Part shown: piece by piece, positions 53,275 to 63,567 of the stretch
How positions within the stretch are numbered: the stretch's first letter is position 1
Layout: the number at the start of each line of letters is the position of its first letter
Source of the DNA: Chloroflexota bacterium
Lineage (GTDB): Bacteria; Chloroflexota; Anaerolineae; Aggregatilineales; Phototrophicaceae
Length of the DNA stretch: 64,000 nucleotides
Reading direction: 5' to 3'
Assembly: GCA_020161935.1 (NCBI GenBank)
Contig: JAIUNI010000003.1
Span: 1-64,000, forward strand
The notes under the pieces: model-generated
What the model saw: only the letters and a program-made list of their open reading frames with translations
Database searches by the model: none
Told to the model about the DNA's origin: nothing
Position numbers and translations under genes: made by a program

Positions 53275-54354
53275 TTAGCTGCTGTGGCGGATGTGAACGA
53301 TGTCACCGTCCTTGACGATGTACTCTTTACCTTCGAGGCGGAATTTACCGGTTGCCTTGAGGGCAGCTTCACTACCACCGGTGATGAGATCGTCATAAGC
53401 CATGACTTCGGCGCGGATGAAGCCTTTTTGCAGGTCACTGTGGATAGCACCAGCCGCTTCGGGGGCGGTTGCACCGACAGCAACACTCCATGCGCGGACT
53501 TCATCTTCGCCGACGGTGAAGAACGACTGAATAGCCAGCAGTTCGTAGGACAGGCGGATGACCTTAGCGGCGCTGAGTTCGGTGATGCCATATTCTTCCA
53601 TGAACATGGCAGCATCATCGGGTTCCAACTGCGACAGTTCGGCTTCGATCTTGCCTTGCAGGGCGACGAGTTTGCTGCCAGCACGGTTGTATTTGAGGAT
53701 GTTGTTGACATCGACGGCTTCGTCACCGAGGTTGGCGACGACCAGTACCGGCTTGAGTGTCATGAAGCCGTAGCCGCGAATAGCTTTGGCTTCTTCGGGC
53801 GTAATATCGAGTTCGAGCAGGGGACGTTCGGCTTCAAGGTGCGCCTTAAAGCCCTGCATCAGTTCGAGTTCGACGGGAACGAACTTATCGACATTCTTGC
53901 CCTTGATGCGGATTTCATTCTGCAATTTTTCGAGGCGTGTTTCCACAATAACCAAGTCCGACAGCAAAAATTCACTGTCGAGGATTTCGAGGTCGCGTTG
54001 GGCATCAACCGTTTCGTAGGGATGCGGTACGGTATCGTCTTTGAAGGCACGGACAACGTGCAAGAAGCCGTCAACCTGCGACAGTTCATTGCGGAATTGA
54101 CCCTTCAAACCACCTTCACTGATGCCCTTATCAAGGCCACCAATGTCGGCGTAGGTGACGGTGGCATAACCCGTTTTCTTGGGGTTATACATGGCCTTGA
54201 GCTTTTCAACACGGGGATCCGGTACGTTGACGACGGCGGTATGGACTTCAAATTGACCACTGGTGGCTGCACCGGTGGCAAGGTTCTGGTGGGTTAGGGC
54301 GTTAAAGATGGTGGTTTTGCCGCTGTTGGGTAAACCGATAATTCCTAAGCGCAT
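53275..54354 (-). CDS. ychF: YchF/OLA1-type redox-regulated ATPase
   Basis: A 359-aa P-loop protein. G1 is GLPNSGKTT (7-15), G3 is DIGG, and the base-recognition motif is NLGDE in place of NKxD, which explains the ATP preference of this family. A C-terminal TGS domain ends EYIVKDGDIVHIRHSS. It is a conserved ribosome-associated protein linked to stress and translation. It is short and complete, single-copy in most bacteria. Confidence 0.95.
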   Translation of the reverse strand: MRLGIIGLPNSGKTTIFNALTHQNLATGAATSGQFEVHTAVVNVPDPRVEKLKAMYNPKKTGYATVTYADIGGLDKGISEGGLKGQFRNELSQVDGFLHVVRAFKDDTVPHPYETVDAQRDLEILDSEFLLSDLVIVETRLEKLQNEIRIKGKNVDKFVPVELELMQGFKAHLEAERPLLELDITPEEAKAIRGYGFMTLKPVLVVANLGDEAVDVNNILKYNRAGSKLVALQGKIEAELSQLEPDDAAMFMEEYGITELSAAKVIRLSYELLAIQSFFTVGEDEVRAWSVAVGATAPEAAGAIHSDLQKGFIRAEVMAYDDLITGGSEAALKATGKFRLEGKEYIVKDGDIVHIRHSS

Positions 54355-54439
54355 CGTTTCCTCATTCGTAGGCTATACAAAGTGCTGCTAAGTATAAAGG
54401 CAGGACACCTAAAAAGACAGAAGCGAGTAGAGACGAAGG

Positions 54440-54860
54440 CGATTAACCGCAGAGACGCAGAGGAACGCAGAGAAATACAGAGAGAAAGACAAAGGCATTT
54501 ACCACAGAGGCACAGAGGACACAGAGAAAAGACGGAGAAGATTTGAACCGCCAAGTCGCCAAGAACGCCAAGACAATGCGGAGAAGGTTGAACCGCAGAG
54601 AGTGCGGAGGAAAGGCGGAGAAAGGCAAAGGCAATTTACCACAGAGGCACAGAGGACACAGAGGAAAGACGGAGAAGGTTGAACCGCAGAGACGCAGAGG
54701 AAAGACGGAGAGTTTAACCGCCAAGTCGCCAAGAACGCCAAGACAATGCGGAGAAGGTTGAACCGCAGAGAGTGCGGAGGAAAGGCGGAGAAAGGCAAAG
54801 GCATTTACCACAGAGGCACAGAGGACACAGAGGAAAGACGGAGAAGAATTTACTGCAAAG
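54440..54860. repeat. CGCAGAGG / GCCAAGTCGCC repeat array with 178-bp duplication
   Basis: The block beginning TTTGAACCGCCAAGTCGCC near 54541 recurs near 54714 with the same following words (AAGAACGCCAAGACAATGCGG, GAGAGTGCGGAGG), so a segment of about 175 bp is tandemly duplicated. Frames on both strands are artefacts. Confidence 0.85.
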
Positions 54861-54879
54861 AAAGGTGGAAAAATTTGCC

Positions 54880-55465
54880 TGTAAAACAGGCAGGAACAGG
54901 CAGCTTGATCCTTTCTGACCCCGATTTGTGAAGACGCGGTTTGAAAAGGTAAACCGGATTCAAACGGAGGTTGTGGATGGTCTTTAGAGTTCCTATGAAA
55001 TAACAGCACCCCAGAAGATGAAAAACCAGAATTGAACCGCAGAGTCCCTATGAAAGAACATCACACCGAGGGATGAAAGTTTATCAGAACCTCACCCCCA
55101 GCCCCCTCTCCGTGTACAGAGAGGGAGAGCAATATAGCGCTTTTTGATAGGACTTTCGGAGCAGAATTACAAAGGCGATTGAAGTTTTGTCAGACACCCC
55201 ACCCTAACCCTCCTCATAGCAATGGGGAGGGAATAATCCGTCGTTTGGACACCTGACTTTCAGAGGAGAATGCAGAGATACACAGAGTCGAGTTAATAGG
55301 CTTCGCCAAGCGTTTTTCGGAGCCGGTCGTGAAAACAAGTGGCAGTGTTATTCAGAATGGAGACGTTCTGAAAGTACCGGACAGCCTGTCTGCTGTCCCT
55401 ACGGATGTGCGGTTGGTTTGTGGGGGTGGCGCGGAGGCGGCACGCCTCTTCCCTACAATCGGGTT
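54880..55465. repeat. Mosaic repeat-filled gap
   Basis: 54885-54955 is the inverse copy of 31295-31378. Near 55095-55130 is a CACCCCCAGCCCCCTCTCCG element with a palindrome. Near 55380-55400 is one REP core, CAGCCTGTCTGCTGTCCC, as in the RAYT arrays. I see no gene between the ychF start (54354) and 55474. Confidence 0.75.
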
Positions 55466-55473
55466 TGTGGGGA

Positions 55474-56271
55474 TTACGGCAGTTCGGGTTGGTAGGGTTT
55501 GGCGAGCTTCATATAGGCGAGGCTGGCCTTCATGAAGTCGACTTCATCCATTTCGAGCGTGATGGTGGGGTGGGCGGGGAGGGCGCGAATTTTGGGCAGC
55601 AGATCGGCATAATCCAGAACGCCGTGCGTCAGCCCCATGTGAATGTCAATTTTGCCGTCGTTGTTATTCATGTGGGTATGCACAATCAACCCGCCGAGCG
55701 ACTCCAACCAGCGTTCGAACGGTACTTCGCCGAACAGGTGGGCGTGACCGAGGTCGAGGCAGGCGCGGAGGTTGGGATGGTTAATCTCTTTGAGCAGGTC
55801 GCCGATAATATCCGGGTCAAACTCCCACATATTCTCGACGGCGACCGTTACGCCATACTGCTGCGCGTATTCGGCTACGGGTATCCAAAAGTCGAGGTTG
55901 CGCTGATGCCAGCCGGTGCGGTATTCGAGGGTGTGAATGGCGGCGATGAAGTTGGCGTGAAAGACGACGATGGGGATTTCGAGTTCGGAGGCGATGCGGA
56001 TGGCGTGCTGGTAGCGTTCGAAGCAGATGGTGTTGATGCGGCGGTCAGGGCTGCCGGGGGCCATATCCATGAACGGGCCGTGCATCGAGCGCGCACCGAC
56101 GATAGGCTGTAGCAACTGCTTGTAACGGGCGACCATGCCCTGCCAATCACCATCCAGCACATGCGGAAAAGCAAACGCCATGAGTTCGATACCCAGTTGA
56201 TATTCCTGCGCCAGTCGGATGCAATCTACGATATTCCGGTCGCTGGAACTCAACAGTACCTGATCGATCAT
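55474..56271 (-). CDS. Sugar phosphate isomerase/epimerase-like TIM-barrel protein
   Basis: A 265-aa xylose-isomerase-like (AP endonuclease 2 family) barrel. Metal-site stretches VVFHANF, VAVENMWEFD, RACLDLGHAHLFG, VHTHMNNNDGKIDIHMGLTHG and ITLEMDEVD give the conserved His, Glu and Asp ligands. It is divergent from the exporter gene (162-bp gap). Substrate unknown; members act on ketoses, inosose or hydroxypyruvate. Confidence 0.85.
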   Translation of the reverse strand: MIDQVLLSSSDRNIVDCIRLAQEYQLGIELMAFAFPHVLDGDWQGMVARYKQLLQPIVGARSMHGPFMDMAPGSPDRRINTICFERYQHAIRIASELEIPIVVFHANFIAAIHTLEYRTGWHQRNLDFWIPVAEYAQQYGVTVAVENMWEFDPDIIGDLLKEINHPNLRACLDLGHAHLFGEVPFERWLESLGGLIVHTHMNNNDGKIDIHMGLTHGVLDYADLLPKIRALPAHPTITLEMDEVDFMKASLAYMKLAKPYQPELP

Positions 56272-56433
56272 GTTTCGCTTCCTGATGTGTATCGTGCTAT
56301 TTATTCAGTCTACACCGAAAAAGAAAGGAATGCTCACATCAACCCGACTGTATTCCATAAAGATTTCGCGCGATTTTTCATGCAATCGATTGCTCAAATA
56401 AGCACCTTATTCAACAGGACATAAAAACACACG

Positions 56434-57975
56434 ATGAGCACTTCTGATAACCGCCAGCGGTTGGAGTTTGGTGTGCTGCTGGCGACGATTTTAGCCTCCA
56501 GCATGGCCTTTTTGGACGGCACGGCGCTGAACCCCGCCCAACCGATCATACAGGCGGATTTGGGCATGGATGCCTCGCAAACGGCGTGGGTCGCTAATGC
56601 CTACCTCTTGTTCCTCGCGGCGTTGATCTTGGTCGGCGGCTCGCTGGGTGACCGCTTCGGGCGCAAGCGCGTGTATATGACGGGCATCGTGATCTTTTCC
56701 GGTGCGTCGCTGGTTTGCGGCCTCTCGCAGAGCGTGGGTATGTTGATCGCGGCGCGGGCGGTGCAGGGCATCGGCGGGGCGTTGATGGTTCCCGGCAGCC
56801 TCGCGATCATCGCCGTGTTTTTCGATGGCGACCAGCGCGGCAAAGCGATTGGCACATGGTCAACCTTCACCACGCTGACCACGCTGCTTGGCCCCGTCAT
56901 CGGTGGGTGGCTGGCGGGTGCGGGATTATGGCGGCTGATCTTTTTCCTCAACCTGCCGTTAGCGGTAGTGGCACTGTGGGCGCTGGTCAAGTATGTGCCA
57001 GAAACCCGTGACGAAACCGCGCCACCGAATTTAGATTACGCGGGTGCGCTGCTGATTACGCTGGGGTTAGCGGGCTTAACCTTCGGCCTGAGCGAAGCAC
57101 CCAACTACGGCTTTGCCCACCCACTGATTCTGGTGACGATCATTGGCGGGATGATTGCGGCTGCCGCATTTATCGTGGTGGAAAACCGCAGCGCACACCC
57201 GATGATGCCGTTAAGCCTGTTCAAGTCGCCGACCTTCAGCGGGACGAATGCGCTGACTTTTTTCCTCTACGGGGCGCTGTCGGCTGTTCCCTATTTCTTA
57301 TCCTTCAACCTGATTCAAGTGCAGGGTTATCCCCCACTCGAATCCGGTTTGGTGCTGCTGCCATTGAGCATTATCTTGACGCTGGTATCGCGGCGGATGG
57401 GCGCGATTGCCGACCGTATGGGGCCGCGCTTGCTGCTGACGATTGGCCCGGCGCTGGCGGGTGTCGGGTTCTTCCTGTTCGCGCTGCCGGGGTTAACCAA
57501 CGGGCCGAGTGATTATTGGACGACTTATTTCCCTGCCGCGCTGTTCCTGGGTATCGGCATGGGTATCACTGTCGCGCCGTTGACAACAGCGGTGATGGGT
57601 TCGGCACCCGCCAACAGCAGCGGTGTGGCTTCCGGTATCAATAACGCGGTTGCCCGTACGGGTGGTGTGCTGGCGATTGCGCTGCTGAGTTCGCTGGCGC
57701 TGCTACGCTTCGGTGGTTTACTCGATGCACAGGTCGCCAGCTTGAACGTACCACCGGCTGTACAGGCACACATGCAAGCGGAAGCCTCGAAGCTGGCAGA
57801 TGCCAAGCCGCCGGAAGATTTACCCGAAGAAACGACGGCAGCGCTGAGTACTGCGGTGAAAACGTCATACGTCGAAACCTTCCGCTTGATCGCGCTCATC
57901 GGCGCGGCGATGGCGGGACTGAGCGCTTTGCTGGCCTTCGTGATGATCAGCCGGAAGCAGCCAGAACCGAGCTGA
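56434..57975 (+). CDS. MFS drug exporter, DHA2 (14-helix, EmrB/QacA) family
   Basis: A 513-aa membrane protein with about 14 helices. MAFLDGTALNPAQPIIQADLG is the DHA2 first-helix motif (usually LDxTIVNVALP), GGSLGDRFGRKRVYMTG is motif A, and LGPVIGGWL is motif C, which marks exporters. A loop before the last helix is amphipathic. It should export cationic or hydrophobic drugs by proton antiport. Confidence 0.92.
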   Translation: MSTSDNRQRLEFGVLLATILASSMAFLDGTALNPAQPIIQADLGMDASQTAWVANAYLLFLAALILVGGSLGDRFGRKRVYMTGIVIFSGASLVCGLSQSVGMLIAARAVQGIGGALMVPGSLAIIAVFFDGDQRGKAIGTWSTFTTLTTLLGPVIGGWLAGAGLWRLIFFLNLPLAVVALWALVKYVPETRDETAPPNLDYAGALLITLGLAGLTFGLSEAPNYGFAHPLILVTIIGGMIAAAAFIVVENRSAHPMMPLSLFKSPTFSGTNALTFFLYGALSAVPYFLSFNLIQVQGYPPLESGLVLLPLSIILTLVSRRMGAIADRMGPRLLLTIGPALAGVGFFLFALPGLTNGPSDYWTTYFPAALFLGIGMGITVAPLTTAVMGSAPANSSGVASGINNAVARTGGVLAIALLSSLALLRFGGLLDAQVASLNVPPAVQAHMQAEASKLADAKPPEDLPEETTAALSTAVKTSYVETFRLIALIGAAMAGLSALLAFVMISRKQPEPS

Positions 57976-58047
57976 GACAACCTTTATCACCCATCGTCTT
58001 GAATAGCCCTACAATGAATACGACCGTATTTATTAAAGGACATTTCG

Positions 58048-59511
58048 ATGCGATACGCTTACGGACTCGTTTTTTTGTTGATGAGCCTGATGGCTGCGCC
58101 CGTGCTGGCACAGGACAGCCTGCCGTATGTCGAACTCACTGACTGCTGGATGGAACTGCCGGATGGCCTGACCGAGGGGCAGGATGTCGACTGCGGCTAC
58201 TTGTTCGTGCCGGAAGACCGTACGGCTGACGACAGCCCGACCATTCAACTGGCCTATGCCATTTACTACGCGCCGGGCGACTCGGCGCAGCCTGATCCGG
58301 TGATCTATTTGGCGGGTGGGCCGGGTGGCAACGCGGTTGGTGAACTCGAAGGGTGGCTCGATACCGCGTATATGCAAGACCGCAACCTGATTTTGCTCGA
58401 CCAGCGCGGCACGGGTTATTCACAACCGAGTCTTAACTGTGTCGAGGCGGACGCGGGCGAGGACGACGCGACCCAAGCCTGCCATGACCGCCTCGTTGAT
58501 GAGGGCGTGAACCTGCAAGCCTACAACAGCGCCGAAAACGCGGCAGACGTGGCGGATTTACGGGTCGCGCTGGGCATTGAGGAGTGGAATGTCTACGGCG
58601 TGTCTTACGGCACACGTTTGGCGCTGACCATCATGCGCGATTACCCCGAAGGTGTTCGCAGTGTCATCATCGACTCGGTATATCCGCCGGAAGTCAGTTC
58701 GTGGGAAGAATATGGCGAAAACACCGCTGATGTGTTCAGCCGTTTGTTCGCGGCGTGTGCGGATAATGCCGATTGCAACGACGCATACCCCGATTTGGAG
58801 ACGTTGTTCTTCGATACGGTCGAGCAGTTGAACGCCGAACCCGCCCTTTATACGGGTACGGACGCGGATACCGGCGAGGAAACTGACCAAGAATTGACGG
58901 GCGACGCGCTGATCGACCGCCTTTTCCAAGTGCTGTACAGCAGCGAGAGCATTCCGTCGGTGCCGTGGGTCATTAATGAGATTGCCAATGGGAATTACAT
59001 CGCGCTGGATGAATTGGAGTCCGGCTCGACCGGGATGGAGAAGCTGCGGCAGGATGAAGATGTGAGCGACAGTGAAGGCATGAACCTGTCGGTAGAGTGC
59101 CAAGAAGAAATCGCCTTCCTCGACCTCGATACGGCGCTGGACAATGTGCCTGACCCCGGTTCAGCGCTGCATAACAACAGTATTCTGTCGATTGAAGGGG
59201 CGTTTAACGACTGCACCATCTGGGGTGTTACCCCTGCCGATGACATCGAAACCCAGCCAGTCGAAAGTGACATCCCCACGCTGGTCGTGTCCGGCGAGTT
59301 CGACCCGATTACCCCGGCGAAGTGGGCGGAAGGCGCGGCGAGCTACCTGCCGAACAGCTACTTCTTCGCGTTCCCCGGCGGCGGGCATGGGGTGATTGAT
59401 ATGAACGAATGCTCGGCGGGCATCATGCAGGCATTCCTTGACGACCCGACGCAGGAACCGGATGCAAGCTGCATCGCGGACATCGGCGAGCCGGATTGGA
59501 CGCTGCCGTAA
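58048..59511 (+). CDS. Secreted alpha/beta-hydrolase, tripeptidyl-aminopeptidase (TAP) type
   Basis: A 487-aa protein with a signal peptide (RYAYGLVFLLMSLMAAPVLAQ). The oxyanion region is YLAGGPGGNAV, the nucleophile elbow GVSYGTRLAL (Ser), the acid is in SGEFDPITPAKWA and the catalytic His in FPGGGHGVI, giving a full triad. The C-terminal block matches the TAP-like domain. Cysteine pairs suggest disulfides in the lid. It probably removes N-terminal peptides outside the cell, though esterase activity is possible. Confidence 0.9.
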   Translation: MRYAYGLVFLLMSLMAAPVLAQDSLPYVELTDCWMELPDGLTEGQDVDCGYLFVPEDRTADDSPTIQLAYAIYYAPGDSAQPDPVIYLAGGPGGNAVGELEGWLDTAYMQDRNLILLDQRGTGYSQPSLNCVEADAGEDDATQACHDRLVDEGVNLQAYNSAENAADVADLRVALGIEEWNVYGVSYGTRLALTIMRDYPEGVRSVIIDSVYPPEVSSWEEYGENTADVFSRLFAACADNADCNDAYPDLETLFFDTVEQLNAEPALYTGTDADTGEETDQELTGDALIDRLFQVLYSSESIPSVPWVINEIANGNYIALDELESGSTGMEKLRQDEDVSDSEGMNLSVECQEEIAFLDLDTALDNVPDPGSALHNNSILSIEGAFNDCTIWGVTPADDIETQPVESDIPTLVVSGEFDPITPAKWAEGAASYLPNSYFFAFPGGGHGVIDMNECSAGIMQAFLDDPTQEPDASCIADIGEPDWTLP

Positions 59512-59527
59512 GAGCAACTGAGGTCAT

Positions 59528-59556
59528 GGGCAGTGTCAAACGGCACTGCCCTTTTT
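59528..59556 (+). terminator. Intrinsic terminator
   Basis: GGGCAGTG (59528-59535) pairs with CACTGCCC (59544-59551), followed by TTTTT. It separates the convergent peptidase and GDPD genes. Confidence 0.88.
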
Positions 59557-59557
59557 G

Positions 59558-60337
59558 TTATTCTGCTTGCGCGGCGGTGACACCTGTTAGGTTATAGAGG
59601 ATGTCCGGCGTGTCCGAGCAGATGCCATCCACGCCGAGGTTATTGAGCGCGGTAATTTCGGCGGGGCGTTCCTCGTGCCATGTGACGATGCCCAAGTTGG
59701 CGGCGCGGACGCGATGCAGCCAATCTTCGGTGAGCAGGATATGCGGTTCGGGCGCGGCATTTTCCCAGCAGGGATGCACATAATCGCAGTTGACGGACTG
59801 CGCCAGCGCCACCGGATCGACATGCACCGAGCCGAACAGCACCGAGGTGCGGAGGCGGGGGCGGTGCGACTTGACCTCCGCCAGCCAATCAGGGCGGAAC
59901 GAGCCGACAATGGTGTAATCGGTGAGTTCGAACGAGTCGAGTGTGCGGAAGATTTGATGCGATGCAGCCGCGTTCCAATCTTTTATATCTAAGTACATCC
60001 CTAAGCGCAGCGCCACGCACGTCAGCGCCACTTCCTCAAACGTGAGGATCGGTTCGCTGTGCGGCGGGACGACCGTCCGTAGATCGCGCAGCGTGAGGTC
60101 ACGGATAGCAGCCGACACGTTGTACAGCCGCTTGAGCGTGTCGTCATGGGCGACGACTGGACGGTCATCCGCCGTGACGCGAATGTCAATTTCGACCATA
60201 TCCGCCTGCATCTCGGCGGCGACGCGCAGGGCATTCGCGCCGTTTTCGTGGGCATAGGCCGAGCCGCCGCGATGGGCGATGCGTAAGACACGCTGGCGAA
60301 CGCTGCGCTCAAGCGAGGTAAATTGTCGTGGGGTCAT
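59558..60337 (-). CDS. Glycerophosphodiester phosphodiesterase (GDPD family)
   Basis: A 259-aa TIM-barrel enzyme. RIAHRGGSAYAHEN is the catalytic His and Glu motif, VEIDIRVTADDRPVVAHDDTLKRL gives the metal acids and second His. YLDIKD and VTWHEERPAEITALNNLGVDGICSDTPD close the barrel. No signal peptide, so it would hydrolyse glycerophosphodiesters in the cytoplasm. Confidence 0.93.
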   Translation of the reverse strand: MTPRQFTSLERSVRQRVLRIAHRGGSAYAHENGANALRVAAEMQADMVEIDIRVTADDRPVVAHDDTLKRLYNVSAAIRDLTLRDLRTVVPPHSEPILTFEEVALTCVALRLGMYLDIKDWNAAASHQIFRTLDSFELTDYTIVGSFRPDWLAEVKSHRPRLRTSVLFGSVHVDPVALAQSVNCDYVHPCWENAAPEPHILLTEDWLHRVRAANLGIVTWHEERPAEITALNNLGVDGICSDTPDILYNLTGVTAAQAE

Positions 60338-60481
60338 GAGTCATCCGCCTATTCTGTTGACGGCGCAATACCGGAAGCTGAAGGATAAGCGTACTGTAAC
60401 TCAATCAACCGGATGTAAAAAGATGTTTAAGAGATGATTGAAGATTTTGTTAAGGGATTTAACAATCTAATCACATGACTG

Positions 60482-62286
60482 TCAGTTGGAAGGCACCAGC
60501 GGAATGTTGAACGTCAAGCCGCCGCCTTTTTCGGGGTCGTTGTGCGCGATGAGCGAGCCACCATGCAGGGAAACGATTTGGCGGGCGATGGCAAGGTCGA
60601 GGCCGGTATGACGGATTGTGCCTTCGCTGGCCTGGAAGAACGGCGAAAACATATCATCCAAATGGCTTTCATCAATATGTAACCCATGACTGTACATACT
60701 GAGGGTGGCGGAGGGGATCTCGGCCTGAGCATTTCGGGTGATCGTGACCAGATGTCCGCGTCCTCCCGCGTAAAATCGGTCATATACTTCATGCTCTTTT
60801 CATACGCGCGACCAAAGTTGGCGTGGTCTAGCATGACCGAGAGTGCTTCTGGCGGGAAGTCGTGGCAGAGCCGCTGTGACGGCCTGTGTGAACTATTCTG
60901 ATCCAACTTCAGCATCATATCGGTGAATTCATTCAGATCGACAGGCTGCAAGTTGAGCGTCATCTTATTATCTGACAAGCGCGTGAGGTCGAAAATATCT
61001 TCGATGATGCGGATGAGGTGTTCCAGCGTTTCCTCAAACGAGTCGAGGTGTTTTTCCCACTGTTCCGGCTTGCGGCGGGCGAGGTATAAGCGCGTTCGCA
61101 GGATGGCAAGCGGTGTACGAAATTCGTGCGAGGCATGGGCGAAAAAGCGATCTTTATACTTCTGGTTTTCGTGCAGTTCGGTGATTTTTTCGCTGAGTTC
61201 CGTATTGAGCCGCGTCAGTCTCGTATTTAGGTCTTTCAACTGCTGCTCTTGCGACAATTCACTTTTAGCGAAAAAGCCGTTCATCGTCTCTGCAAGCCGC
61301 GACAGTTCGTCGTTGCCGGGAACCACTAAGCGCCCCGATAAGTTGTTCGCATTCCCAATTTCTTTGATACGGCGGTCGATATAGGCCAGACGTGAAATCA
61401 CAATCCGGTCGATGAGCCACAACACCACCCCGCCAAACACCACCCCCGAAACCAACAGCGCGACCAAGATGTAGAAAACGGCCTGTTTACCCGCTTGGTA
61501 GATGCGGTTATGAGTTTGGATTTGAAGCATCGCTACCGGTTGGTCGTTGATGTCCTTCAACACGGCATACCCGATTGCCGACTGCTCGCGCAAGCGGTAG
61601 ACAATCTCAGGGGGTTCAGCCGAGGCGAGTTCCGCTCGCGCAGCCAGATAATCGTCGGTCGGGTAGAGCATATCCAACGGGGTGATCGATACCATAAGCT
61701 GTGTCTGTTGGTTGATTTCGCTGATGATCGCTTGGTCGGCGAAGCGACCGATAATCAGCACACCTTTGGGCGAGCCGGTGAGCAGGCTGTTTAATATGTT
61801 GCGGGACGAGACGAAGGCGATATGCCCTGAAACCTCCACGATGCCTTGATTGACATGCCAATCCGTCGGCATCGTCAACAGGTTTTGCATAATGGCGGTA
61901 TCGGCGGTGAGGGCGCTGACTTCTGCGACCCGGTTCAAGGTTTCGCTATAGACCACTTCGCCAGCCGTGTTCATAAAAATCATGAAATCAAGCTGGAGGT
62001 TCTGTAAGGTTGCTTCGTCTAGGTTGAGATTGATGTAGGTCGGGTTTGCATCTTGCACGAATTGGTAGGTGTCATCCCAATAAGCCCAATCGTTGCTCGT
62101 GGTCGCGAGACTTTCGAACTGCTGATTAACGGCATACTGCGCCCGCAGCATACTGATCGCAATAGCCTCTTCTTGCTGCTGGTTAAACTGGCGTAGGATG
62201 ATGGATTGAGACACGACAAATAGAATCACAACAAGCGTGATGAGCGTGGTAATGATGGCAATAAAATTCTTGCGACGCAGTGACAT
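60482..62286 (-). pseudogene. Frameshifted CHASE4-HAMP histidine kinase
   Basis: From 62286 the frame encodes a membrane helix, a CHASE4-like external domain (WAYWDDTYQFVQDANPTYIN), a second membrane helix, HAMP, and an intact H-box (FFAHASHEFRTPLAIL). Near 60740-60760 the reading frame shifts: the frame from 62286 becomes Arg/Pro/Ser-rich nonsense, while the correct continuation (VTITRNAQAEIPSATL, SMYSHGLHIDESHLDDMFSPFFQ, GLDLAIARQIVSLHGG) is in the frame ending at 60482. The ATPase boxes are also decayed: EKSMKY for ENAxKY, YSHGLHI for DxGxGI. It is probably non-functional, unless the shift is a sequencing error. Confidence 0.75.
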
Positions 62287-62415
62287 GCGTTAGCTCTGAT
62301 CACCTACCTGACTCTATATCTCTAACTTACAGGATAATGACCCAAATTACCATAAATGTTTACTAATTTTGTAATGTCTAATATGAGGGCGACCTAAGGC
62401 CGTGATTCAGTGGTG

Positions 62416-63558
62416 CTAGTCCAGTTCCCGGCGAATACTGACGCGCACGGCGTTCTTAATCGGCTTATCGGCGACGAAAATGACATAACCGCCGCCTCCC
62501 GCGCCGGAAAGTTTCCAACCGAGTGCTTCGTGCTGGTGTCGTTCGATGAGGTCGAGTACATCCGCGTTGACCATGTGCGGGAACATCGCCACCTGTGCAT
62601 CGAACGCCGCTCGGAAGCTGCCGCCGAAAGCCGGTAAGTCGTGGTTGAGGATGGCCTGCCAGCAGCCCAGAGCCGCGTCCGCAAGTGCCTTCGCGCCATT
62701 CGCCGAGAGCTTACGTTCGTCGAGGGGGTTATAACCGTCCTCGCGTGGGCCAAGCGGCATGAGGTAAAGCGACTGCTCGATAAATTGAAGGGTCATCTCA
62801 TCGCCAATATGCTCGATGCGGCTCGGCCAATACTTCCCCTCATAGTGGGCGATGTTTAACCCCGGCATGGCGATACCAATCGCATCCTGTGAGCCGGATA
62901 CCTGTTCTGTACCCGGCGGGTTGTCATAGCAGAAGAGGATATAGGCCAGCTTTTCGGGATCACCGGGGGGCAGCTTCGGCCCCCAGAGTTCGAGCGCGTG
63001 GTTGCGGGTGCTGGTCGCCATGCCGCTGCGCTCGTTGAAGGCAATCGTCGGTTCGAGCGAAATCGTGATGACGGGGCCGGGATGCAGTTGAGACACAAAC
63101 GGTTGGTCAAGCCAGCCACCCGCCAGATCAATCCGGTAGGGCATCTGGTCAACTTGTCGCAGCGCCGTGGTCGAGCGCGGTGGTAAATCGGCGTGCGGCT
63201 GCCGTTCCAAAACCACGTACTCGACACCGAGCGAGCGGCACAGGGCTTCTTTTTGCGGCGTGTTACCGTCGGCATTCACCACAAAAATATCGGGCTGCAT
63301 GGCCCGTAACTCGCCCTCAAAATCCAGCATCCCCGACCCGCTGGAGACGAAGGCATCGGTCACACCGTTGACGGCCTTTACCATATATAGGCGTTCTTGT
63401 TCGCTGTTGACCGGCACGCGGCCTTTCAACTCGTACACGGTCTTGTCCGAACCGAGCGCCACGTATAAATCGCCATAGGTCGCAGCGGTGCGAAAGAAGG
63501 CAATATGCCCGCTGTGGAGCATGTCGTAGCAGCCGCTTACAAATACTTTTTTAGTCAT
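62416..63558 (-). CDS. Nucleotidyltransferase-GHMP kinase fusion
   Basis: A 380-aa two-domain protein. Residues 1-125 form a cytidylyltransferase-like domain with the HxGH motif (GCYDMLHSGHIAFFRTAA). From about 140 a GHMP small-molecule kinase follows: YRIDLAGGWLDQP is motif 1, SGSQDAIGIAMPGLN resembles the fucokinase/HddA region, and LSGAGGGGYVIFV is motif 3. The glycine/serine-rich motif 2 (GLGSSA) is not evident, so kinase activity is uncertain. It likely makes or salvages a nucleotide-activated sugar, such as a heptose or fucose. It lies 9 bp after the gene upstream. Confidence 0.82.
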   Translation of the reverse strand: MTKKVFVSGCYDMLHSGHIAFFRTAATYGDLYVALGSDKTVYELKGRVPVNSEQERLYMVKAVNGVTDAFVSSGSGMLDFEGELRAMQPDIFVVNADGNTPQKEALCRSLGVEYVVLERQPHADLPPRSTTALRQVDQMPYRIDLAGGWLDQPFVSQLHPGPVITISLEPTIAFNERSGMATSTRNHALELWGPKLPPGDPEKLAYILFCYDNPPGTEQVSGSQDAIGIAMPGLNIAHYEGKYWPSRIEHIGDEMTLQFIEQSLYLMPLGPREDGYNPLDERKLSANGAKALADAALGCWQAILNHDLPAFGGSFRAAFDAQVAMFPHMVNADVLDLIERHQHEALGWKLSGAGGGGYVIFVADKPIKNAVRVSIRRELD

Positions 63559-63567
63559 CGTTTGTTC

